Shown here piece after piece: positions 49,420-58,224 of a stretch of DNA of 64,000 nt (positions within the stretch are counted from its first letter, which is position 1; the number at the start of each line of letters is the position of its first letter). A program made the position numbers and the translations under genes. The DNA is from Peptoniphilus_A genitalis (GTDB taxonomy: Bacteria; Bacillota; Clostridia; Tissierellales; Peptoniphilaceae): assembly GCF_949769225.1 (NCBI RefSeq), contig NZ_CATKPB010000008.1. One strand, written 5' to 3'. The notes beneath the pieces are model-generated. The model saw only the letters and a program-made list of their open reading frames with translations, searched no databases and was not told where the DNA came from.

Positions 49420-50763
49420 TTATTTAGAATATTTTTTTGTTAAGAAGTCCTTAGCAACTTGTGGGAAAAGTGCGTAAGTCAATACGTCTTCGTCACATCT
49501 TGCAAGGTCACCAATTTCTGCCTTGTATTTAGCAAAAGCTGGCTCTAAGTGGTTAGCAGGTCTGTCAGTAATAACTTCTGCATCACCAATTATAGATTTT
49601 CTAAAGGCTTCGTCAACTTCCACTGGAGTCTTACCGTAAAGTCCCTTTAGGTAATCCTTGATTTCATTTGGAACCATCTTGTATCTCTTGCCTGTCATAA
49701 CGTTAAAGGAAGCTTGAGTACCAACCATTTGACTCATTGGAGTAACAAGTGGTGGGAAGCCCATGTCCCTTCTAACATTTGGAACTTCTGCAAGAACCTT
49801 GTCAAATAAGTGGTCTTGCTTAGCTGCAGAAAGTTGTGAGCTTAGATTTGAAAGCATTCCACCAGGTACTTGATAAATTAGTCCCTTAGGATCAACTGTA
49901 AGCATCTTTACTCTCATTGTTCCATTGTTAAGATATTTATTTTTAACTTCTTGGAAGTAAGGAGCAAGTTCATTTAGGATGTCTAGGTTAAGGTCAACAT
50001 CGTATCCTGCTTCTTTTAAAACAATAGCAAGAGTTTCTGTTGGTGGTTGACTTGTTCCACCAGAGAAAGGAGAAATAGCTGTGTCAATAATATCTGCTCC
50101 TTCTTCAATTCCCTTAAGATAAGTCATAGATCCACAACCATTAGTTTCGTGTGTGTGAAGTTCTATTGGAATATCAATTACCTTTCTCATTGACCTTACT
50201 AGGTCTCTTGAAACAGGTGGAGTTAAAATTCCAGCCATGTCTTTGATGGCAATAGAGTCTGCTCCCATTTCTTGGATTTTTACTGCAAGTTCAGTAAAGT
50301 ATTCAATAGTGTGAACTTCTGAAGTTGTATAACAAATTGCAACTTGAGCTTCAGCTCCAGCCTTCTTTGTAGCCTTAAGTGAAGTTTCGATATTTCTTAA
50401 ATCATTTAGGGCGTCAAAAATTCTTATGATGTCAATTCCATTTTTAACAGAAAGCTCAACGAATTTTTCTACAATATCATCGGGATAGTTTTTGTAACCT
50501 AAAAGGTTTTGACCTCTTAGAAGCATTTGTGTCTTTGTATTTTTAAAGTGAGACTTAATCTTTCTAAGTCTTTCCCATGGGTCTTCGTCTAAAAATCTTA
50601 TGCAGGAATCAAAAGTAGCCCCTCCCCAACATTCGATTGCCTTATAGCCAACCTTATCAAGTCTATCAAGAGCTGGTTCCATGTCCTTGTAAGTCATTCG
50701 TGTTGCCATAAGTGATTGGTGGGCGTCACGAAGAATAGTATCAACAAATTCTATCTTTTTCAT
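49420..50763 (-). CDS. Oxaloacetate decarboxylase/pyruvate carboxylase-type carboxyltransferase alpha subunit
   Basis: From the ATG at 50763 (AGGAGG four bases upstream; a longer frame to 50784 lacks a site) the product has 447 residues. It opens FVDTILRDAHQSLMATRMTY, the metal-binding carboxyltransferase start, with DSIAIKDMAGILTPPVSRDL (active Lys), IELHTHETNGCGSMTYLKGI (HxH ligands) and PGGMLSNLSSQL. The C-terminal biotinyl domain of fused forms is missing. No beta, gamma or biotin-carrier gene is adjacent, so the partners lie elsewhere. Pyruvate/oxaloacetate or a sodium-pump system are likely. Confidence 0.9.
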   Translation of the reverse strand: MKKIEFVDTILRDAHQSLMATRMTYKDMEPALDRLDKVGYKAIECWGGATFDSCIRFLDEDPWERLRKIKSHFKNTKTQMLLRGQNLLGYKNYPDDIVEKFVELSVKNGIDIIRIFDALNDLRNIETSLKATKKAGAEAQVAICYTTSEVHTIEYFTELAVKIQEMGADSIAIKDMAGILTPPVSRDLVRSMRKVIDIPIELHTHETNGCGSMTYLKGIEEGADIIDTAISPFSGGTSQPPTETLAIVLKEAGYDVDLNLDILNELAPYFQEVKNKYLNNGTMRVKMLTVDPKGLIYQVPGGMLSNLSSQLSAAKQDHLFDKVLAEVPNVRRDMGFPPLVTPMSQMVGTQASFNVMTGKRYKMVPNEIKDYLKGLYGKTPVEVDEAFRKSIIGDAEVITDRPANHLEPAFAKYKAEIGDLARCDEDVLTYALFPQVAKDFLTKKYSK

Positions 50764-50909
50764 AAATCCTCCTAGGTATCTCATACGTTCAGATCATCTT
50801 ATTAAGATAAGTATAACACAAATTTTTCAAATTTTTTCATACTATAACTCCTTTCCTAACAAATAATTTTTGTTATTCCATAAAATTTTTATTATATTTT
50901 GTTATTCTC

Positions 50910-50938
50910 TTTACAAAGCCTTTCTCATTTAGTATAAT
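50910..50938 (+). promoter_or_regulatory. Promoter of rpsD
   Basis: TTTACA at 50910-50915 and TATAAT at 50933-50938 are separated by 17 bases. Transcription would begin near 50945, just before the leader hairpin of rpsD. Confidence 0.8.
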
Positions 50939-50946
50939 GCTATCGG

Positions 50947-50977
50947 CTTATAAATTATCGCGGCGAAGATTTATAAG
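50947..50977 (+). promoter_or_regulatory. Leader hairpin overlapping the rpsD ribosome binding site
   Basis: CTTATAAAT (50947-50955) is perfectly complementary to ATTTATAAG (50969-50977), with a GC-rich 13-base loop. The right arm holds the first bases of AAGGAG (50975-50980), the rpsD ribosome binding site. Such a form suits autoregulation by S4, which in other bacteria binds its own leader. Confidence 0.6.
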
Positions 50978-50990
50978 GAGTTTGATAAAA

Positions 50991-51587
50991 ATGGCAAAAA
51001 TGATGGATCCAAAGTTCAAGCAATCAAGAAGACTTGGACTAAATGTATGCGGTCACCCAAAGGCAATGAAAAGAGCTACAAGAGGTACTGCAAGAAGCGA
51101 TAAAAAACTTACTGAATACGGTAAGCAACTTTTAGAAAAACAAAGATTAAGAGCATACTACGGTGTACTTGAAAAACAATTTGTTAATCTATTCAAAGAA
51201 GCTCAAAGAACTCAAGGCCAAACTGGTCCTAACCTTGTAACATTCCTTGAAACTAGATTAGATTCTTTATGTTACAGAATGGGCTTCGCATCTTCAATCA
51301 GACAAGCAAGACAAATGGTTAGCCACTGTCACCTAACTGTAAATGGAAAGAAAGTAAACATTCCTTCTTACAGATGTCAAGCTGGCGATGTTATTGCATT
51401 ATCTGCTAAAGGAAGAAAAGTTGACCTATTTAAAGAAAACTACAACACTAACATCGTTGTAAACTACCCTTACATTTCTAAGGACGAAGACTTTAAAGCA
51501 ACTTTAGTTACTCTACCAAATAGAGAAGATATTCCAATAGAAATTGAAGACCAATTAATCGTTGAATTCTATTCAAAGAACATGTAA
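50991..51587 (+). CDS. rpsD: 30S ribosomal protein S4
   Basis: The start at 50991 follows AAGGAG; a frame upstream to 50937 begins before or at the transcription start and is not used. The 198-residue product has the S4 N-terminal domain (MMDPKFKQSRRLGLNVCGHP) and the S4 RNA-binding domain (LVTFLETRLDSLCYRMGFAS, RQARQMVSHCHLTVNGKKVN). It nucleates 16S rRNA folding. The N-terminus keeps only one Cys, so the zinc-free form. It stands alone, as often in Firmicutes. Confidence 0.97.
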   Translation: MAKMMDPKFKQSRRLGLNVCGHPKAMKRATRGTARSDKKLTEYGKQLLEKQRLRAYYGVLEKQFVNLFKEAQRTQGQTGPNLVTFLETRLDSLCYRMGFASSIRQARQMVSHCHLTVNGKKVNIPSYRCQAGDVIALSAKGRKVDLFKENYNTNIVVNYPYISKDEDFKATLVTLPNREDIPIEIEDQLIVEFYSKNM

Positions 51588-51596
51588 TGAAAATGG

Positions 51597-51621
51597 AAAA
51601 GACCCTGCCAGGGTCTTTTTT
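51597..51621 (+). terminator. Terminator of rpsD
   Basis: GACCCTG and CAGGGTC pair around a single C, preceded by AAAA and followed by TTTTTTA, directly after the rpsD stop. Confidence 0.92.
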
Positions 51622-51628
51622 ATTATGT

Positions 51629-51660
51629 AAAAAGTGGAGGCTTAGTCCCCCACTTTTTTA
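51629..51660. terminator. Second, bidirectional terminator-like hairpin
   Basis: AAAAAGTGG and CCACTTTTTT pair around GC-rich bases. A-tract before and T-tract after allow use from both sides, behind the rpsD terminator. Confidence 0.65.
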
Positions 51661-51747
51661 ATTTTTATTGATGTCATTACCTTCTACTTATTAAAAATTT
51701 TTAAATTCCATACTTAAGCAAGTAAAATAAAATTTAAATTATTCCAT

Positions 51748-51775
51748 AAAAAAAATCGCATGACCAGCATGCGAC
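51748..51775 (-). terminator. Terminator of sodium-symporter gene
   Basis: Minus-strand TCGCATG and CATGCGA pair around a short loop, followed by TTTTTTTTATGG. It lies just after the symporter stop. Confidence 0.88.
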
Positions 51776-51778
51776 TTT

Positions 51779-53083
51779 TTATTTTATAAATTGACTTAAG
51801 AATATTATCACAATAACAATTGGTGAAACATACTTTATACTAATATTCATCCAAGCCCTAACAAAAGGACTTTTAATATTTGCTGCTTCAAGTAAGTTTT
51901 CCATCTTCCAAGCTCTCGCTGAGAAAAGTGCAATGATTAGACAACCAATTACTAAGATGTAATTACTTTCTATATTGTCAAGGAAGGCAAAGGCTGGATC
52001 ATAAAAAATTGATACAGCAGCAATGGCAACTATTATTGCACTTGCAAGCATTAGGGCCTTTATTCTTTCTAATTTAAATCTTTCCATAAATTGACCTACA
52101 ATTGCTTCAAGAACTCCAACTGATGAAGTAAAGGCTGCAATGTAGAAACCAAAATAAAATAGGATTGAAAGAACTCTACCAAAAGGCACAACGTTAAAGG
52201 CAAGTGGAAGAGTTAAAAATGTAAGTCCAACGCCTTCGCCTGGTGTAAGTCCTGTTGCAAAAACTATTGGAAGAATCATAAATCCAGATAAGATTCCTGC
52301 AAAAACTAGGGCAAGACAAATAACTGATGAGTCCTTAAAGATGTTTTCATCCTTTTCTTTGATGTAAGATCCAAATACCATAGAACCCAACATAGCAAGT
52401 CCCAAGGCAAAGAAGGCTTGTCCCAAACAAGTTATAACTGAGTTAAAGGAAAATTTAGAAAAATCTGGTTTAAATAGGAATGTAATACCTTCTTTTGCAC
52501 CTGGAAGTCTAAGTCCAAAGAAAATTATAATTATCATAATTACAAATAAAACTGGAATTAAAATCTTTGAAACTCTTTCAATTCCCTTTTGAACCCCAAG
52601 TATAATAACTGCATTGTTAAGGGCAAAGTTAATTAAGAAAAATATAAAAACTGTTGTCTTGTTAGCATTAAAGGCATCAAAATAAGTTTGAATACTTTGG
52701 CTATCAAGACCAACAAAGTCACCCATAAAAGCACCTGCAATATATTTTATTATCCAAGCATAAATAACTGAAGTGTAACCAACAATTATAAGGGCTGCAA
52801 GTGTGTGTAAGTAACCTGCTAGATACCACTTTGTATTTGGCTTTAAAGTCTTATAGGCATCTATGGCGGCATTACCCGTTGCATAACCTATAGTAACTTC
52901 ACAAGTCATTAGGGGAATTCCTATGACTAAGATAATTAAAATATATAAAAATATAAAAATTGCTCCACCGTTTTCGCCAACTACATAGGGGAATCTCCAA
53001 AGAGTTCCTATCCCAAGGGCAAGGCCAATGGCAACCATAATAAATCCTAGGATTGATGAAAATCCTTCATTTTGTTTTGACAT
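51779..53083 (-). CDS. Sodium-dependent amino acid transporter (NSS family)
   Basis: The 434-residue membrane protein has eleven or twelve hydrophobic segments. The first reads FSSILGFIMVAIGLALGIGTLWRFPYVVGENGGAIF, with the family motif GxGxxWRFPYxxxxNGG that binds sodium and substrate in LeuT-like transporters. GLTFLTLPLAFNVVPFGRVL and AAFTSSVGVLEAIVGQFMER agree with the later helices. Members of the short bacterial type move amino acids such as Trp or branched ones; the substrate is not evident. Confidence 0.93.
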   Translation of the reverse strand: MSKQNEGFSSILGFIMVAIGLALGIGTLWRFPYVVGENGGAIFIFLYILIILVIGIPLMTCEVTIGYATGNAAIDAYKTLKPNTKWYLAGYLHTLAALIIVGYTSVIYAWIIKYIAGAFMGDFVGLDSQSIQTYFDAFNANKTTVFIFFLINFALNNAVIILGVQKGIERVSKILIPVLFVIMIIIIFFGLRLPGAKEGITFLFKPDFSKFSFNSVITCLGQAFFALGLAMLGSMVFGSYIKEKDENIFKDSSVICLALVFAGILSGFMILPIVFATGLTPGEGVGLTFLTLPLAFNVVPFGRVLSILFYFGFYIAAFTSSVGVLEAIVGQFMERFKLERIKALMLASAIIVAIAAVSIFYDPAFAFLDNIESNYILVIGCLIIALFSARAWKMENLLEAANIKSPFVRAWMNISIKYVSPIVIVIIFLSQFIK

Positions 53084-53249
53084 ACGCTCTCTCCTTTTTT
53101 ATATACTAGAAATACTAACACAAAAGTGATTTTTTTTAAATAGATTTAGTATATATTCCCCTTTAAAGCGACAAATTTTTTTAATTTTATTTATTTTTCT
53201 TAAATTCATTATAAAGCTTATTCGTGGTATAATCTTTTTAGGTGATAAT

Positions 53250-53507
53250 ATGAAAAAAGACATTGAGTATGTAAAACTTGTTACTTCAACTAATAAACTT
53301 ATCTTTGACGAAATCTGTGCCTTCTTAGAAGACAACTCCATCCCCTACTTTGTCAAAGACGAGGGCGACTACATGCGTCTTATCTCTGGCTTCTCTCTTT
53401 ACGAAAAGGGAATTTATGTATCAGAAGATGACTTTGATAAAGCCAACGAGCTTCTAATTTACTTTATGAATGACAACGACACAAGCGGTGACTTATCCTT
53501 TGACTAA
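53250..53507 (+). CDS. DUF2007-like small protein
   Basis: The 85-residue product (MKKDIEYVKLVTSTNKLIFD, AFLEDNSIPYFVKDEGDYMR, EKGIYVSEDDFDKANELLIY) has the alpha-beta pattern of DUF2007, whose role as a signal transducer is only putative. A GGTGATAAT site precedes the ATG, and a terminator follows the stop. It is divergent to the symporter gene. Confidence 0.7.
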   Translation: MKKDIEYVKLVTSTNKLIFDEICAFLEDNSIPYFVKDEGDYMRLISGFSLYEKGIYVSEDDFDKANELLIYFMNDNDTSGDLSFD

Positions 53508-53564
53508 TCTTAAATAAAAAATTATAACCACCAGTTTATATGATGACCCTTTAAAGTTGGACCA

Positions 53565-53603
53565 AATACCAGAGAGAATTAATATTTTCTCTGGTATTTT
53601 TTA
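53565..53603 (+). terminator. Terminator of DUF2007-like gene
   Basis: AATACCAGAGA and TCTCTGGTATT pair around 12 bases, then TTTTTATG. It is about 60 bases after the stop. Confidence 0.88.
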
Positions 53604-53613
53604 TGTTTTAACA

Positions 53614-53645
53614 TAAAAAATAAACTCGAACCTAGCCCGAGCTTA
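53614..53645 (-). terminator. Terminator of GmrSD-like gene
   Basis: Minus-strand AAGCTCG and CGAGTTT pair around a 9-base loop, followed by ATTTTTTATG. It lies just after the stop of the large gene to the right. Confidence 0.7.
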
Positions 53646-53648
53646 TTT

Positions 53649-56204
53649 CTATTTATTATATTCATTTTTAAAATCTCTAAGCCTAGGAACAAATTCTTTA
53701 TAAAAAGCATCACTCATTTCAGCTTGGAATTTTGCAATTTTTTTCCAATTAGACTTATCTTTTGAATTTATATTTTCTATTGCAACATCAATAGTTGACA
53801 TCTTATTATCATCTAACCTATTCCAATAGAGCTTTAAACCTAAATCATTTTCTATGTTTTCTTTATTTTTATATAGATAATCAAAAGCTGCCTTGTTTAC
53901 TTCCTTGTCAGGCTTATTTAGTGTCATCGAAACTTTGGCAGATTTCATATAATAATAACAAGAAATATAAAATCCACTAGTCCCGATAGTTCCTGTAATC
54001 CAAGAACCTTTTGATCTAGTAACATTCATAAAAGTTTCATTATCAATATTTGCTTCTCTAATTATAGGAATAGCATAGTTCCAATATTCTTCCCTTATAT
54101 TTTCTGGTTCTCTATCAAAATTTTTAGAGTCTTCAAAATAAAAAATTAAATTATTAGGGTCTTCATCATATAGTTCAAATAGTTTTCCAAGTATTTTTAT
54201 CTTCGTATTTGTATTATTATTTGTAGAAACAAAAATATTCTCATCTATTTTTTCATAATTATGAAAAGCATTATAATTATTTGAAAAACTATAACCCAAA
54301 ATATCCCTCGGTTCTTCCCTCACTAAATTGATTAATTGAGACTTATCTTCCTCGTGTAAGATTTTTATTACAAATATAAAGGCATCAACCCAATTTTTAA
54401 AAGATGACTCCTCTCCCCTAAAGTTGATCTTTAAAATTCTCTTTCCCTTTAAGTCGTAATCATCGTCAGCTAAAGAAGTATATTCAAGGTCTTCTCTTTG
54501 TAATTCAAAATTCGTAGTAGGATACTTCCAAATCTCATACACAGAAAGATTAAGTAGGTCCTTCTGCCTCTTTTCTATTTCTTCTTCACCCCAAGAGTCT
54601 AGTAATGCCAAGTCTTGGTTCATCCTAATGCCACTCTTCTTAAAGCCATGCTTTCCATCTCTCTTTTTAGTAAAAGAAGAGTTGCCCATGTCAGAGTTGT
54701 AACCTGTAATAGTTAGGTTACCTAGCTTGTGGATCCACTTTTCATGAATTTCTTCAGCATTATCTCCCAATTCTTCAAACCAATCATCATTTAATTTTTG
54801 CGGCATAATATGTTCAATGCTATAAGTACCATCATCTAAGTGATTATAAATATCCTTGGTTTCAACAGTCTTATAGTTTTCAATCTTATTAAATAGATAG
54901 TTTTTAAAACCTCCACGCATTAAGTAGATTTCTTTATTATTTAAGTTCTCATAAAACTCTTCATCCTTAGGGAATCTTCCAGAGTCTCTCTTATTAATAA
55001 GATTGTACTTTAATTTCTCGACATATTTATCTGTTGATCCATCATATCTTATAATGTCCTTATTTAAATTTAAGAAAATTTTATTTAAAGCATTGGTGCC
55101 AACTCCACAAATATTTCTCCTAAACAAATAAGATTCAATTATTTCGTAAATACCTATAAGGTCATCAAGATTTAGTTTGCCCTCGTCTTGTAAGCTAAAA
55201 ATTTCCATAAAAAACGGCTCTGTTACAGTTCTATCCATTTTCATGAAATTAAACATAGCAGAATCTAAGTCTCTATTATTGAAACCACTTTCACCATCAA
55301 GTAGTTTTTTATAAAACTTAGAATACCTAAGCATATCTTCCAGCAGTTTTTCCAAAGAATCATTATGCTTATTAACATATTCCTTAAATTCAAAATAAAC
55401 CTTAGCCATAGTCGGTGTTGAAAAAGTCTTAATACTTAAGTAATTACGAACAAAGTTATCTATTCTCTTATTAGTTAAGTCTTCAATCTTTATCCAATAC
55501 TTTTCAAAATACTTATTTTGCTCATCCAAAGGCAAGTTCATCAAAATAAAATTCCTTATCTTGTCGCCTTCACTAAGAGCAAGACCAGTGGAGTTTAAAC
55601 TTTCAAAGATAAGCTGGGCATCGTCGCCCTTTTCTAAAGTAATAGAAATAACTTGAAGTCTTTGAATTGCGGAATAAATTTCATCAATAAGATCAGAATC
55701 CTTCCTTAACCTCTCATAAAAATATTTAAAATTAATAGTCAAGTTAGAATTTTCTACATACTCGTCCTCTTCACCAAAAATTAAAGAATGAAGTGCTTGC
55801 CTATCTCTTTTAACAGGAATTAATTTTATCCTATCATCTTCCTTAGCCCACTTGGAAATGATAAATCTTTCCATGATTTGGTTGCTTAAGTCCATTTCAT
55901 TAGAATAAACTTCACCTTTCTCAACTAACTTGTCAATAGCTAAGAGAAGAAGAGTCACAGTTGTAAGTCTTTGTTGACCATCAATAATGTGGTATTCAGT
56001 AGTAGACCCAGCTCCCACAACATCAGAAACAATACTTCCAAAAAAGTGGTTACCTTCTTTATCATCAGTTAGTCTTAATAAATCATTATAAAGTTGTTTG
56101 CAGTTTTCAATTTTCCAATCATATCTTCTTTGGTAAACAGGAATAACATACCTGTTGTTACTTCCTTCCATATAGGAATATAATTGGATACCATCACCCT
56201 TCAT
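53649..56204 (-). CDS. GmrSD-like DUF262/DUF1524 protein, probable phage-defence nuclease
   Basis: The 851-residue protein has an N-terminal DUF262 (ParB-like nucleotidase fold): YVIPVYQRRYDWKIENCKQL near 18 and TEYHIIDGQQRLTTVTLLLL near 70, with DGQQR the hallmark. Residues about 230-520 are helical. DUF1524, a His-Asn-His-like nuclease, is marked by TYSIEHIMPQKLNDDWFEEL and HKLGNLTITGYNSDMGNSSF. The last 200 residues (RSKGSWITGTIGTSGFYISC, ELG-like LKLYWNRLDDNKM) resemble DUF4268, a likely partner-binding part. GmrSD-like type IV restriction enzymes attack modified phage DNA. It stands alone beside a mobile-looking segment. Confidence 0.88.
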   Translation of the reverse strand: MKGDGIQLYSYMEGSNNRYVIPVYQRRYDWKIENCKQLYNDLLRLTDDKEGNHFFGSIVSDVVGAGSTTEYHIIDGQQRLTTVTLLLLAIDKLVEKGEVYSNEMDLSNQIMERFIISKWAKEDDRIKLIPVKRDRQALHSLIFGEEDEYVENSNLTINFKYFYERLRKDSDLIDEIYSAIQRLQVISITLEKGDDAQLIFESLNSTGLALSEGDKIRNFILMNLPLDEQNKYFEKYWIKIEDLTNKRIDNFVRNYLSIKTFSTPTMAKVYFEFKEYVNKHNDSLEKLLEDMLRYSKFYKKLLDGESGFNNRDLDSAMFNFMKMDRTVTEPFFMEIFSLQDEGKLNLDDLIGIYEIIESYLFRRNICGVGTNALNKIFLNLNKDIIRYDGSTDKYVEKLKYNLINKRDSGRFPKDEEFYENLNNKEIYLMRGGFKNYLFNKIENYKTVETKDIYNHLDDGTYSIEHIMPQKLNDDWFEELGDNAEEIHEKWIHKLGNLTITGYNSDMGNSSFTKKRDGKHGFKKSGIRMNQDLALLDSWGEEEIEKRQKDLLNLSVYEIWKYPTTNFELQREDLEYTSLADDDYDLKGKRILKINFRGEESSFKNWVDAFIFVIKILHEEDKSQLINLVREEPRDILGYSFSNNYNAFHNYEKIDENIFVSTNNNTNTKIKILGKLFELYDEDPNNLIFYFEDSKNFDREPENIREEYWNYAIPIIREANIDNETFMNVTRSKGSWITGTIGTSGFYISCYYYMKSAKVSMTLNKPDKEVNKAAFDYLYKNKENIENDLGLKLYWNRLDDNKMSTIDVAIENINSKDKSNWKKIAKFQAEMSDAFYKEFVPRLRDFKNEYNK

Positions 56205-56795
56205 TAGCTCCTCCAGTTTTTTTAATATTTGTTAATAATTCTAGTTTAACACATTAATGTCAATAAAATTATAATTTCTAATCTTTTGAGGAATCAAATT
56301 TTAACATTTTATAAAGCATATACTTATGATTTCTAAGTCTTGATTTATTATCTTATAACCAATATCATATTTGAAATTTTCTTCTTCATTATTTAGTTTC
56401 GAAAATTCATAAATTCTTATAAATTTATGAATTTCTATAACTTCATCAATCTTTATAAGTTCATTAATTTTTATAACTTTATAAATTTTTATTATTTCAT
56501 AATTTTTCATAGTCTCATAAATTTATACGACTTTGAAATTTTCTGAACTTGTGTTTTTAGATCAAATATTCTAAAATATAATTAACTAAAACTATTGTTT
56601 AAATATGTATTCGACTTTTATTTAATGTGTTATAAAATTTTTTATTCTCCTTTGATTATTTTTATTTAAGCAATTTTTATTTATGAATATCTAGGATTTT
56701 TTAATTAAATAGTTTCTAAATAAATATTTTTTATGATGACTAAATAAATTACTTACATAATTTTTATTTTTTTACTGGTTTTCTCGAGGTGGCTT
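56205..56795. other. AT-rich gap with repeats and a possible LexA box
   Basis: About 590 bases separate the GmrSD-like gene and the Y-family polymerase. No convincing gene is visible. It holds an 18-bp tandem repeat (listed separately) and a GAACTTGTGTTT at 56545-56556, one base from the Firmicute LexA box pattern GAAC-N4-GTTC. The rest is nearly pure A and T. Confidence 0.6.
56412..56501. repeat. 18-bp tandem repeat, five degenerate units
   Basis: Five units of 18 bases, for example AATTTCTATAACTTCATC, AATCTTTATAAGTTCATT and AATTTTTATAACTTTATA, lie head to tail. On the minus strand they stay open in one frame as a hexapeptide pattern (KVIKIN, ELIKID, EVIEIH, KFIRIY), because 18 is a multiple of three. 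No ribosome binding site precedes that frame, so it is more likely a DNA repeat than a gene. Confidence 0.7.
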
Positions 56796-58208
56796 ATGAC
56801 TTTTATTGATTATTCTTTGGAACCTAAATCTGATATTGCTTTTGTGGACATCAAGTCTTTTTATGCCAGTGTTGAGTGCGTCAAGAGGAACTTGGACCCT
56901 CTCTCCACTTGTCTTTGTGTTATGAGTAGGTCTAGTAATTCTAATGGTCTCATCCTTGCGAGCTCTCCTACCTTTAAACGTGTTTATGGTAAGAGTAATG
57001 TTGGCAGGGCTGGCGAGCTTCCCTTTGATATTAACACTAGGAAGTTTAGTTTTGAGAAGGCAAGGAGACAAAATATTGAGATTACGAAGTCTTATATTGA
57101 TTTTATTGAGAATTGGGCGGAGAAAACTTTTATTGTCCCTCCAAGGATGGCTCTCTACATTGAGGAGAACTTAAATGTTCAAAAAGTTTTCCAAAATTAT
57201 GCTCCCAGGGAAGACATCCTTCCCTACTCTATTGATGAGGGTTTTATTGATCTCACTAATTCTCTCAATTATTTTGTGCCTGACAAAAATGTTTCAAGGC
57301 GAGACAAGTTGGACCTTGTTTCTTCTATGATTCAGAGGGAGATTTGGGAGTCTGCTGGTCTTTATTCTACTGTGGGCATGAGTAATGCCAACCCTCTTCT
57401 TGCTAAGCTTGCTCTTGATAATGAGGCCAAGAAGACTAGGACTATGCGTGCCAACTGGTCTTATGAGGATGTGGAGTCCAAGGTCTGGGCTATTGATGAC
57501 TTAAAGGACTTTTGGGGGATTGGGTCTAGGCTCAAGAGGAGGCTCAATGCTATGTCAATTTATACTGTTCGTAATCTTGCAAATTATGATCCCGATGTCT
57601 TGAAAAAAGTTTTTGGTGTCATGGGTCTTCAGCTTTGGTTTCACGCCAATGGTGTCGATGAGTCTAAGGTATCTAGGCCCTACAAGGCAAAATCCAAGGG
57701 TCTTGGCAACTCTCAAGTCCTCCCTCGTGATTACAAGTCCCAAGAGGAAATTGAAATTGTCTTATCTGAGATTGCCGAGCAGGTTGCTGTTAGGATTAGG
57801 CGCCTTAGGAAGAAGGCTTCTGTTGTCGCTATTTACATTGGCTTTTCTCATACAGAGAATAAGAGGTCTATTAATGCTAGACGAACTATTAGGCCTAGTC
57901 AATCTACTAGGGTCTTGCAGGAGGAAGTTCTAAGGCTTTTTAGGGAAAGGTATGAGGGCGGAGCTGTGAGAAATCTCGGTGTTACTTATGACAATTTAGT
58001 GGACCAGTCTTCTACTGTTTTTGATTTTTTTGATGATGTGAGGGCCATTGAAAGAGAAGAAAATCTCGACCATGCCATTGATGAAATCAGAGACAGGTTT
58101 GGCTTCACTTCTCTACAGAGGGCAACTTCTCTCATGGAAGGGTCCAGGGTTATTGAAAGAAGCAAGTTAATTGGTGGCCACTGCGGTGGCATGGATGGTT
58201 TAGAATGA
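56796..58208 (+). CDS. Y-family DNA polymerase (UmuC/UvrX-like)
   Basis: The 470-residue product copies damaged DNA. AFVDIKSFYASVECVKRNLD holds the first metal Asp, ILPYSIDEGFIDLTNSL the D-E pair, and SAGLYSTVGMSNANPLLAKL the palm-finger residues. Helix-hairpin-helix and little-finger parts follow (IDDLKDFWGIGSRLKRRL, AIYIGFSHTENKRSINARRT). It is of the UvrX type found on plasmids and phages of Firmicutes, longer than DinB. GAGGTGG precedes the ATG. Codon use (AGG, GGG, GCC) differs from its neighbours, so transfer is likely. Confidence 0.92.
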   Translation: MTFIDYSLEPKSDIAFVDIKSFYASVECVKRNLDPLSTCLCVMSRSSNSNGLILASSPTFKRVYGKSNVGRAGELPFDINTRKFSFEKARRQNIEITKSYIDFIENWAEKTFIVPPRMALYIEENLNVQKVFQNYAPREDILPYSIDEGFIDLTNSLNYFVPDKNVSRRDKLDLVSSMIQREIWESAGLYSTVGMSNANPLLAKLALDNEAKKTRTMRANWSYEDVESKVWAIDDLKDFWGIGSRLKRRLNAMSIYTVRNLANYDPDVLKKVFGVMGLQLWFHANGVDESKVSRPYKAKSKGLGNSQVLPRDYKSQEEIEIVLSEIAEQVAVRIRRLRKKASVVAIYIGFSHTENKRSINARRTIRPSQSTRVLQEEVLRLFRERYEGGAVRNLGVTYDNLVDQSSTVFDFFDDVRAIEREENLDHAIDEIRDRFGFTSLQRATSLMEGSRVIERSKLIGGHCGGMDGLE

Positions 58209-58224
58209 TTTAGGAGGTGGTCTT

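Noticed and set aside
50937..50990. Longer rpsD product starting at 50937
   Set aside because: That start lies within the -10 element and before the ribosome binding site at 50975.
53099..53341. Minus-strand frame between symporter and DUF2007-like gene
   Set aside because: It overlaps the better supported + strand gene and has no recognisable product.
56301..56510. Repetitive 69-codon minus-strand frame
   Set aside because: It covers the 18-bp repeat, begins without a ribosome binding site and gives a low-complexity product; kept as a repeat, not a gene.
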